The notes beneath the pieces are model-generated. The model made no database searches and was not told the origin of the DNA. It saw nothing but the letters and a program-made list of their open reading frames with translations. 64,000 nt of DNA from a virus: the IMG/VR virus record IMGVR_UViG_3300017963_000217, positions 35,387 through 99,386 of that record, one strand, 5' to 3'. Position numbers and translations under genes: made by a program. The number at the start of each line of letters is the position of its first letter. Position 1 is the stretch's first letter. This document shows positions 25,680 to 35,300 of the stretch, piece by piece.

Positions 25680-27132
25680 ACCTGCTGTCGCAGTTACACT
25701 TAACACTAACGATTGGGGCGATGTAAAAACCATGGCCGTATTAGCACAAGTTCCAGCAGCTAAACTTGCAATGGACGCTAACGCTACTAATAGTAATGCT
25801 AACTTAGCTACTGTTGACTCAAGTCTTACAGAGTTGGGTTATTACCATCATGGTGCATGTTTAGCTGACTTTGCGGTTACTTGTGGTAACTTAACTGGTG
25901 TTACTTTATGGGCTCCAGTTCAGTCAGAATGTGATCTTGGTACACTAGCTAATAATATAGACCAGACTATGGTAATGGACGAAGTCTACGTAAATAGTCT
26001 TGAATTTGGCTATACTACTGGTGCAAATGCTACTGAGAACTACGGTGCTGAGACTGACCAAAAGCTATGGTTGCTGAATGATGGTAGATTTGTTAACTAC
26101 GAAGAACTAGATTATGATAGTGGTGATTTTACCACTTCTGGTACTTTAGCTTCTGGTGTTACTATAGCCACATTTAGTGATGGAAGTTTGGGATTCTTAA
26201 GAACCGATGTTGATGGCGCTAGGGCAGTTACCTATTTTGATGCAAGTGCGAACAATGGGCTTGGTGAACAAGTTAATTGGGCAGTTGTTTCTGGTACTGC
26301 TGCTGCTACTAGTACATTTGTGTATGATGAATCTACTGATACCTTGTATCTACCTACTGTTGGTATAGCTCCAGCGGCCGGCGACAAGATATTTGCTGTA
26401 TACTCAGCAGACGGTTATGTAACTGCTATGGGTAATAAATATTTTGAAATTCTAGATGTTACTGAGCGCCCAGATACTATTGGCGCTTTGAGACAGGGTC
26501 AGGTAGAGATTTATATTGTATCTGATACTGACGCATCATATGAGAATGCATGGAGATTGACTGCGGTTACTATTACTTCTGACCTTACGCGTGAAGCTTT
26601 GGCTGAACTTGGTCATTTGGGTCCATATGATAGGCCGTTGACAGTTCCAATACCAATTACAGTTACCATAGACACCACTGCTGGTGACTTGGAACATTGG
26701 TCAAGATTTGCTGATAGGTATTCCGAGTTTGCTAATGATACTATGATAGATATAGATCTAGCAGATTTATTCTCATCGGAAGATCTTAAGTTAGTGGTTA
26801 AGGTATTTGCTCAGACCGACGAAGAAGCTGGTGGAACAGGTTCTAATAGAACTATTGCTGTCGGTTCAGATCTTATTGGTCAGGATTATTTTTGGTCAGA
26901 TTCTGCGGCAAGTTCTGTAAAGGGAACCATTGCTGCTGGTCAAACTGAAAGAGCACTTAAGACTATCGTTGTTGAACATCTTAAGATTACGGATGAGGCT
27001 TACACATTGGATCTTGGAACAAACGCTACTCAGACATTTGGGTTTCGTTCAACCAATGATCTCTATGTTGTTAAGGGAGACCTTGATATAGATCATATTA
27101 CTGGTGGTAATAAGATTAGGCGTAATGCTTAA
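25680..27132 (+). CDS. Major tail tube protein, exon 2
   Basis: Codes for residues 52-535, starting with A25680 that completes the split Val codon. The first part (PAVAVTLNTNDWGDVKTMAV) is the tube-fold motif. The remaining sequence is beta-rich with insertions (DYDSGDFTTSGTLASGVTIA; FDASANNGLGEQVNWAVVSG) that make the protein longer than the usual 150-300 residues of tubes, so extra surface domains are likely. The C-terminal section (DRPLTVPIPITVTIDTTAGD; LVVKVFAQTDEEAGGTGSNR) resembles the tube's second sheet, ending ITGGNKIRRNA. A GC-rich hairpin follows the stop. The 535-residue size could also suit a tube-sheath hybrid, but no sheath motif is visible. Confidence 0.72.
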
Positions 27133-27145
27133 TTAGATTGAAGGC

Positions 27146-27177
27146 GTATGGGTGAGGGAACTATCCCTCACCTATAC
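27146..27177 (+). terminator. Hairpin terminator-like structure after the tail tube gene
   Basis: GTATGGGTGAGGG (27146-27158) pairs with CCCTCACCTATAC (27165-27177) over 13 base pairs, including one G-U, around the loop AACTAT. It starts 14 bases after the tube stop. The sequence beyond (CTTAATTAT) is only moderately U-rich. It is the most stable hairpin I found and probably limits transcription or protects the abundant tube mRNA. Confidence 0.6.
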
Positions 27178-27202
27178 CTTAATTATGGGAAGGAGAAATA
27201 AG

Positions 27203-27472
27203 ATGGTTGAAAAGGTTGATAAACATAAGGAAAAGTTAATGCGAGATGTTAACGAGGAAGTTACTATATTGTTTGAAAAAACATTAGATTATGCCGAAGT
27301 GGCTGTACCTAATGTAGAACAATACAAAAGGCTTAGATCAAAAATACTAAGAGTTGGTAATAATTGTATACGCAATATTAATAAAATTATAGCTGCTCGT
27401 TATTTAGTAAAATTTGATCCGCCAACTGAAACTATTATTGAAACCAAATTAGGTAATACGGCAAAGGACTAA
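27203..27472 (+). CDS. Small hypothetical protein between tube and chaperone genes
   Basis: A 89-residue, mostly helical and basic protein (VEKVDKHKEKLMRDVNEEVT; VEQYKRLRSKILRVGNNCIR; AARYLVKFDPP). ATG 27203 is chosen since GGGAAGGAG lies seven bases before it; a GTG at 27152 lies inside the terminator-like hairpin. Its place between the tail tube and the chaperone-like genes is typical of small tail-assembly factors, but no family is recognised. Confidence 0.55.
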   Translation: MVEKVDKHKEKLMRDVNEEVTILFEKTLDYAEVAVPNVEQYKRLRSKILRVGNNCIRNINKIIAARYLVKFDPPTETIIETKLGNTAKD

Positions 27473-27488
27473 TATAGGAGGATGTAAA

Positions 27489-28253
27489 ATGGAAGAAAAA
27501 GAAAAGGCTATTGTAGAGAACAGAAGGAAATTTGAGGACCCCACTACATCAAAGACTTATTATATTGCTACACCAACAGCTGAAGATGTAAGGGGTGCAG
27601 ATTGGCAATATAGCAAGATGTATACAAAATCTCTTAAAGAAGGTATTGTAACATCTGCTGAAATGGTGGACGTACTTAAATTACGCGGAGTTATAGGACC
27701 TGAATTTGAAAGACGTCAGAAGGAATTAACCGATGAGCTAGCTAAGAAAGTTGAAGAATTGAGATCATCAATAGACATGGATGATAAGCAGAGGCTGGCA
27801 TTAGAAGTTAGTTCTTTAAGGCAGGAGTTATATGAGTGGAATTATAGGCTTAATGGTCCAATGTCTAATACATGTGAGCAGATAGCCGATGATTCTAGGT
27901 TGGAATATTTAACATCAAGAATGGTTCAACGAGATGATGGTGAAAGACTGTGGGAAGAGTACTCTGATTTTTTGAAGGAAAGTAACCAAGCTTTATCTAT
28001 GAGAGCTAGGTTTGAAGTTATGCTCTATTTACAGGGACTAGATTCTGATTTTCTTGAGAAAACTCCTGAGGCTACAGCTATTAGAGAGATAGAACAGGAT
28101 ATACAAAATAAAGCTAGTGAAGCATTGGCTAAATTAGAAGCATCTGTGGCCGAGGACTCAGAGGAAGAGGAATCTGATACTACCGAAGAAAAAAAATCCA
28201 GATCTAAAAGAAAAAGTAGAACAAGAAAAACTACAAGTAAAAAATCGGAGTAA
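27489..28253 (+). CDS. Tail assembly chaperone-like protein 1
   Basis: A 254-residue, helix-rich protein. The first 70 residues (SKTYYIATPTAEDVRGADWQ; YSKMYTKSLKEGIVTSAEMV; LKLRGVI) match the N-terminus of the next protein in spacing and pattern ('a-xx-ADWxYSKxYxxSLxEGxxTxxEMxxxLxxR'). A long middle helix pair follows (DELAKKVEELRSSIDMDDKQ), then a Glu/Lys-rich tail (EDSEEEESDTTEEKKSRSKR). Placement directly upstream of the tape measure gene is where gpG/gpT-type chaperones occur. Those are usually made by ribosomal frameshift. A slippery A-AAA-AAA lies at 28190-28196, but the -1 frame after it stops within three codons, so here two genes seem to do the job. Confidence 0.6.
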   Translation: MEEKEKAIVENRRKFEDPTTSKTYYIATPTAEDVRGADWQYSKMYTKSLKEGIVTSAEMVDVLKLRGVIGPEFERRQKELTDELAKKVEELRSSIDMDDKQRLALEVSSLRQELYEWNYRLNGPMSNTCEQIADDSRLEYLTSRMVQRDDGERLWEEYSDFLKESNQALSMRARFEVMLYLQGLDSDFLEKTPEATAIREIEQDIQNKASEALAKLEASVAEDSEEEESDTTEEKKSRSKRKSRTRKTTSKKSE

Positions 28254-28255
28254 TT

Positions 28256-29311
28256 ATGACATTACCGATTGGAGAACTAGAAAAATACATAGAGCAAATT
28301 TGTACTGGAATTAAAATAGTTGATATTGATAATTATACCATATTATTCAAGCCGGCTACAAATTTTGTTCTTATGAAAGCTAGACGCCTTTATGATATGG
28401 AGTATAAAAGATCTATAGATGAAGGATTGTTACCTATAGACGAAATGAAAACTATACTTGAAGAGCGTAATTTTATAAGGGCTGAGGATAGAAATAAATT
28501 ATCTAAACTTCAATCACAATTAGAAGCTCAAAAAATATTGCTGGCAAAAACACTAAAAGTTAAAGCTAATCAAGACCGTATAAAAGATGTAATACATAAA
28601 CTGGAAGAAGAGATAAGTCAAATAGAATCAGTGGAAAGGTCCAAGTTTTCTATGACCGCAGAGACTAGAGCTGAGGAATCTAAGTTATTATATCTTTGTT
28701 ATAAGTGCACGTATGATATAGATACAGATAAGTTATATTGGCCTACTTATAAGGATTTTTCCAACGAGTCTAGATTGACATTCAGACAAAAAGTTTTGTC
28801 AGAATTTATATTATTTTACAGTGGTATACCAACTACTAAGATAAGAGCTATAGCTAGAAGTAATTTGTGGAGAATACGATATTTGACAAGTCTGAAGACG
28901 TCGGAACCTCTGTTTGGGGTTCCGACATCTGAGTATACCAACGATATGTTAAATCTTGCATATTGGTCTCACTATTATCAGAATATTTATGAGATGATGC
29001 CCGATGACCAGCCATCGGATTTGATTATAGATGATGATGAGGCGTTAGATGCGTATATGCAAGATTATTATGAGGAAAAAAATAGAGAGGCTGCTGGAAG
29101 GAGAGATACACGAAAGAGGAGAGGTAAGCTACAAGCATTTAATTCTCAAGAAGTTATTGTTACTAGATCCAATGAATTATACGAAGATATTACTTATGAT
29201 ACACCTAGAGAATCACAAGCTATAAAGGACAGGAATTTAATAAGAAAAAAGAGTAGAGTTACAAAAGGTAATAGAGTTGGAACTATACCTGATAAACTAC
29301 CTACCAAATAA
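28256..29311 (+). CDS. Tail assembly chaperone-like protein 2
   Basis: A 351-residue protein, paralogous at its N-terminus to chaperone 1 (NFVLMKARRLYDMEYKRSID, EGLLPIDEMKTILEERNFI). It has a coiled-coil segment at about 80-125 (KLSKLQSQLEAQKILLAKTL) and a helical middle with Tyr and Trp (YLCYKCTYDIDTDKLYWPTY). The C-terminal 100 residues are acidic then basic (IIDDDEALDAYMQDYYEEKN; TRKRRGKLQAF) and probably flexible. It begins two bases after the previous stop without its own clear ribosome binding site, so it is likely coupled. It probably holds the giant tape measure in a soluble form before tail assembly (family knowledge plus position). Confidence 0.58.
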   Translation: MTLPIGELEKYIEQICTGIKIVDIDNYTILFKPATNFVLMKARRLYDMEYKRSIDEGLLPIDEMKTILEERNFIRAEDRNKLSKLQSQLEAQKILLAKTLKVKANQDRIKDVIHKLEEEISQIESVERSKFSMTAETRAEESKLLYLCYKCTYDIDTDKLYWPTYKDFSNESRLTFRQKVLSEFILFYSGIPTTKIRAIARSNLWRIRYLTSLKTSEPLFGVPTSEYTNDMLNLAYWSHYYQNIYEMMPDDQPSDLIIDDDEALDAYMQDYYEEKNREAAGRRDTRKRRGKLQAFNSQEVIVTRSNELYEDITYDTPRESQAIKDRNLIRKKSRVTKGNRVGTIPDKLPTK

Positions 29312-29388
29312 GGCAAGGAAAGGTCGAAAAGAATGAATAATTATATTATAACATTGGCATATATTTTATAGGAGGACTGACCTTTGCC
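29312..29388 (+). promoter_or_regulatory. Long-range stem that covers the tape measure start codon
   Basis: AAAGGTC (29319-29325) can pair with GACCTTT (29379-29385), and GGC (29312-29314) with GCC (29386-29388), leaving a four-base bulge. The TTG start (29384-29386) lies in the second strand and AGGAGG (29370-29375) lies just inside the loop. Together with the rare TTG start this would limit translation of the giant protein. It is a pairing I read by eye; no energy was computed. Confidence 0.4.
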
Positions 29389-32300
29389 TGCCCCTACCGA
29401 AACATTTCGCATTGAAATACTGGAAGATATTAAAAAGTCAGCTACTGACCAAGAAACCAAGCAGCTCGCTGCTAATATGGTTAAATTGACCCGCGCTGTT
29501 GAAAGGCTTGAAAAGTCACTGGTTAGAACTGCGCCCACTCATCGTGCTGGAGATCCTTCCTTTGAACAAATAAGACGTGATATAAAAAAGATCGAACTGC
29601 GGGAAGATGCTGTTAAGAAATTAGAAATAGCAGTTAAGCAGTTGGAAAGACGTATGGGTGAACTGCCTAATACTATTAGGACAGTTGTAGGTGGTAGTAG
29701 GGGTGTACTTAGACGAGAAGAAGAGAGGCGCGTTGCTGGAAGGCCTGTGGGAGGACTACCTGAGAACAGAGAATTAGTAAGGCAGTTAAAATCATTAGCG
29801 GATGCTCTTAATAGAGTCGAAAAGTCAGCAACTTTTGCAGGCGGCAGAGAACAAACTAGGAAAGATATAGAAGCTATAGCTAAATCTCTAACGGCTAGAG
29901 ATAAATCTGCCTCAGAATTAAGCAAAGCTATTGATAATTTAAGTAAGAAAATAGAGGTTGTTGCTCCTACTAAGAATGTACCAGCTCCTACTTTAAGGGA
30001 ACTAAGTGATGTAAAGCTATTAGGACGGGATTTAAAAGAAATAGGTGCTGATTTCAAGAATATAAAAAATCAGTTAAAAGATAAAATAGTAGTATCATTT
30101 GATATAGAGACTTCTGAAATTAAGAAAGATCCTCAGGGAAAGAAAATAGTTGATGCTATAACTCAAATAGCGTATCAAAAAGGCACACTAGAACAAATAT
30201 TAAAAGGACAGGCTGAAGTAAAACAAATACTTATTAAGCCCCCTAAGGGAACCAGGACTGAGGAATCTTTCAAAAAATTAATAGGCAAAGCTGCAGAAGT
30301 TAATAAAGCTGAATTAAAAACTTTACTTGCTGAAGGTAAAGAAGCTGATGAAGCTTTGAAAGAATTTGCTAATGCACTTAAAGGCGCTTCAGCTGTTGTT
30401 GGTCAAAATATAGGCGATTTTGATATTGGAATACTTGAAGATCATTTTAAGAAGACAGGAACTAAATTAGACGCTGTAGATAGTGAGTTAGAAGGATTTG
30501 TGGACACACTTAGACTAGCTCGTAAGGCATTTCCACAGAGAGCTATTTTAGGACCACAAGCTCAAATTAAAAAACCTTTTGGATTAGAACAATTTGCTAA
30601 AGACTTTGAACTAGCAGGATCATCAGCTGAAGATTTAGGCGAAGAGATGCACGATGCTAGAGGTGACGTAAAGAAAGTAAGATTGTTGTTACGGGCTTTG
30701 GATGGTTCTACGGAAGAGATGAAAGCTGCTGAAGAATTCTTTTCTGCTAGACTTGATCGTATATCAAAAAGACTAGAGATATTAACTAAAGATTATGAAA
30801 GATTAAGTCAGAAAACACAGCAAGCCATTAGTGACCTAGATAAGTTTAGGTCGCAGTCTTCTGATGCTTCTGATGAACTAAAGAAGGTTAAGAAAGCGGC
30901 TGAGCGTACAGTTTTAGAACTAGCTGATCCAGCTAAAATTAGATCATCTATACAAGCAGCTACATTTAGGCCACAGGTAATACACCCTAGAGCTGGCGGA
31001 GGCCCTACACCAATAATTGGTGGGGAAGGTGTACCAGGCCTTGAAACTATGGCTGCTAAAGTAGGAGATCTAGCAACTTCGTTAGATAAGCTACAGAGTA
31101 ATATTATTTCTTCTCTAGAGAAAGGTATGTCTAGGGGGATGGAGATTATAAGAAATGAAGCTGGAGAGGCATTTAGACTTGCTCCTGGTGGTAGAGAGTT
31201 TGAAATAAAAATAGCCAACGTGAGAGATTTGACACGATCTCTTACTCAGGAGTACGGAGAGTTTGTTAGACCAGGAACTAGTGCTTCGCAATTAGTTGAG
31301 CAATTTATTAGAGCTTTTACTAGGTCGTCATTAAGTACCGCTAGATCTCCAGAATCCATGGCTGAAGAAATTATTAAAGAACTAGCACCAATGACAGAGG
31401 AATCTGTGTCTATAATGGGCAGGGAGATACAAGAACTTTTTGGTAGGATCAGACGAGAAGAGATAGGAGTAGCCGAAGTAGCTGGTAGAGCTGATCTGGG
31501 CGAGATATTTAAAAATATTGTAGTGGAAAATAGAGCTCAGCGAAAATTAAACGAGGATTTTATAAAAAGAATAGCTATACCAGCCGTTCGTATAGGCGCT
31601 GGTGGTCTTGGGCTCGAGACAAAACTTGGTGCAGAGAAAGCTATATCAAACTTTGCGACTATAACTACTGGACTAGAAAAATTTGTGAATGAGCTAAAAT
31701 CTCTTGGTGCTCCGGCTATAGAAATAGAAAAATTTGCTGCAAGGGTTGGTGAATTACCATTAGCATTTAAGCGCGCCGGTAGTTTGGCCAGGCCTGGTGG
31801 ACCTGAGGAATCTAAAGCACAAAAGGTTGCTCAAGACTTAATAAACAGAATGATAGAGCTAGGTGGTAGGCAGTTAGTTGGTAGAGGTTATCAAAGAGCT
31901 ATAGCATTGAGGACATTTGAACGTAGAGCGCCTGTGATAGGAAAAGAGCGAGCTACAGAAGAAGCATCTGCCATCGTCCAGAAATCTGGAGAGAGTGTCG
32001 AAACTTTATCACAACAAGCTAAAGATTTGGGAATTACTGCGCTGGATGTAGCAAAGGCTCTAGATACTATAGAATTTGAAAATATTTTTGATATTATAGA
32101 TAGATTATTTCAGGCTGGCAAAGTTCCTTTTTTACAAAGAAAAGCTGGTGGCCTGGGTAGATTTGACGATCAAACTTTGAGAGATATATCCAGCATAGTC
32201 AATTCTGTTACTGGATTATTACCTCTGATAGAGCCTGGACGCCCTAGACGTAGAGCACAACAGGAATCAGTGGTTAGAGTTTTGACTAAGCCCACTACTA

Positions 32301-35300
32301 GAGCTAGGCCTCAAGAACAAGAAAGAAGGATATTAGAAGTAAATTTACTGTGGCGTGATTTAGCTGATCAGGCAGCTAGACTTGGGGAAAATTTAATTGA
32401 GGGTAGAAAAGATCTAGAAGGCGTTATAGGAGAAACATTGAACCTAAGTGATTCTGCTGGCGCAGCTTTTAAAGAACTTAGTGGTCATTTAGGAGAGCTT
32501 AATAAATCACTTATTAGTGTAAGCACGGGAGCTATTCGTGGATTGGCTCCTTTTGAACAGTTCACACCATTAGAAAGACAGGTATCACAATCGCAAGCTG
32601 GAATAGCTGGTGGAATAGGTAGAGCTGGTTTAAGGACGCCATCATTGTTAAGTGCCAGAGAAGAGGCTCTTATCAGATCTGGAGCAGCTGGAAGTCGTGG
32701 TACTGGTTTAGATGTATTAACCGAAATAAGAGATACAGCGGAGACGTTCGAAGATCAGATAGTTATATCCGGTAGATTGGCTAAATCATTTAATAAGATA
32801 GTAGAGCGATTAATAGCTCCAGCTAAAAGAATAGCAGAAGGTGGAGAGATAACCGAGATACAGCCTGGGATAAAACAGATAACTGGCAGAGGCAAAGGAT
32901 TTTTAAAAGCTACTGAGGATTTTGAGTCTGCTTTAGAAGATGTTACTTCTGAATTTCAAAAGATATTTGGTGTTCCAAAAACTATAGAAAGCAGAGCAGA
33001 TGTAGCAAAAATAGGCGACGAAATAATACGTGTTTTAAGAGAACATAGAGGTAAAGAGGTAGAAGTACAAACTGCCAAATTATCAGAGATTTTCTTGAAC
33101 ACATTTGGTAGAAAAATAGCAACTAGGTTTGGTACAAAGGGTGTTGCTATAACACCAGGAGTAGTACCTACAGCTACGAAAGAGGTGCAAAAGGCCTTAG
33201 AGGAAGTCAGAAAGACTATAGTAGGTGGTGCTAAGGCAAAAGTAGTTCCTGGTGCAGGTCTTGGGTATGCTAAAGTGCCTAGGACTGCTGGTGAACTATT
33301 AGCTGATATAATAGGTGAGGAAGCCCCAAAACTTTCTAAGGCTGGCGAATCCATATTTAGTGACAAAGTACTGGAATTTTTACAGGAAAGTTTGGTAAAG
33401 TCTGGTAATAAATTTGTACAGGAATTATTTACTGACGCTAGTAAAGGATTGGTTACTAAAGAGGAAGCCAAAAAGCAAAAAGCCATATTTGACGCTGCTA
33501 CTAAGTTTATAGAGGAAGCTTTTAGAGTTAAATTACCAACTGGAGCAGCTGGTATAAAAGAAATACAGGACATTTTTACTGGATTATTTCCTAAGGAAAG
33601 TTTATTTGAGTTTCAACCTATAGAAGCTAGGATAAGCGCTCGTGGTGTTGCACGTCGTGGTTTACAGTCAGAGGTGCTGGAAGGTATAATTAACAACTTA
33701 ATAGGAACTACTACTGATATAACAACTTTGATAGATCAAGTAGGCAAAAACGCTCTTACAGAGACCGAAGAAGGTAGGAAGCGTATAAATGAAACATTAC
33801 AAGCTCTTGGATTTGAGGCTTATGAAAATATAGATGAGGTATTGAAGAAATTAAAACTAGAATCTCCTGATTTTGATCCATCTAAAATTCTGGAACTAGC
33901 AAACGTATATACTACTGTTATAGATGAATTTGGAAATAAGTTACAAAGTTTTGTATCACCAAAATTTTTACAAACAGTAGAGATTCCAGCTAAAGCACTG
34001 GGAGATCCCATAAAGGACTTAAAACTGGATTTTCAATCATTTGCTGCTTTTGCGGGAATTTTTGGAGAGAACTCCGAACTATTAAAAGAGCTTGCTAAAT
34101 CTTCAACATTTGCATCTAAAGAAGCTTTTGAATTAATTAAAGCTTTTCAATTATTAGATCCAACCGTGGCTAATTTAAAAGATGCGGTATTAGCCGGATT
34201 ACCTAAATTTTCTTTAGAAGAAATAAGAAAATTTTCTGGTGCAACCGGAACATTAGAAGATTTTAAAGACACCATTTTTGACATAGCTAAATTTCCTACC
34301 GCTTTTAAACTACAAATTCCAAGTATGAAGCCAGGTAAGTTAGGTTTTGAAGAATTTTTTGTACCTGGTCCTGCCGCAAGGGGTACATTCGAAGAACCAC
34401 TCATTGGTGAGCGTTCACCTACTGCATTATCAAGGGCTCTTTCTAACGTAATCAGTGCAGCCAAAGACGTAGAAGAACTGGCAGCAGCTGCAGCACGTGA
34501 AGGGGTGGGCCTTAGCGAAGAGTTTCAAAATAAATTTGCTTCAACCATTCGCGGAGAGCTAACCAAGGAACTAACTGATACTATAAAAAAATTTCAGCAA
34601 TATGAAACCGCTTTGACTCCTGAAAATATTAAAATTATGGAGAGAACGCTTGATAGATATATTAAGGCTTTGTCGGAAACGGAGCCGGTAGCGCCTGTAT
34701 TTGCACGCCCTGGTGGAGAGACGCAAAGAGGGGCTGTAGAAGTATTTAGACAGGAGCTTGTGGGTGATCCTAGACAGTTTAGTCGCGTTCTTAGTAGAAT
34801 ATCAGATATATTAGTAGGTGTAAATCCTGCTTCCATTAAACGTGAATCCGAAGAACTGAGAGCAGCTTTAAAATCATTTGAAGAGAGTGGTGGTGTAATA
34901 CCAGCTGAGTTTAGAACACCAGGCAGATTGGGTATATTAGAGCGCGGCTTTCAAGGTAATTTCCCAGCTATGATAGAAAGTTTTCTTGACCGATTAAAAC
35001 AGGAAGCCGAAGCTAAACCACTTTTTGATATCCAACTAGAAGCTGGTAACTTAGAGGAATTTGCGGATAGTGTGGGAATTAGTCTACAAAGATCTGTAGA
35101 AGAAGCTTTAGAACTCAGAAGACAATCATTAACGAGAGCTAGGGCCTCATATGAAAAAGCTCTTGGTGAAGAAGTTATAGGCAGAAAGAAAGGCATAGAA
35201 CAAGCATTTCTACGCAGAGAAGTTCCAGCTATAAACTTAAAAGCCATTAATGCCGCGGCTGATAAAACTGAGGATTTAAATAAATTAATAGATACACTAT

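Noticed and set aside
25680-27132. Tail sheath identity for the 535-residue protein
   Set aside because: No sheath-type motif is seen, the restored DDVPAVAVTL segment is tube-like, and no baseplate wedge genes occur in the window.
27152-27202. GTG 27152 as start of the small gene before the chaperones
   Set aside because: It lies within the terminator-like hairpin and ignores the strong ribosome binding site before ATG 27203.
28188-28208. Classic -1 frameshift joining the two chaperone genes at A-AAA-AAA
   Set aside because: The -1 frame meets TAA at 28205, three codons later, so no long fusion results.
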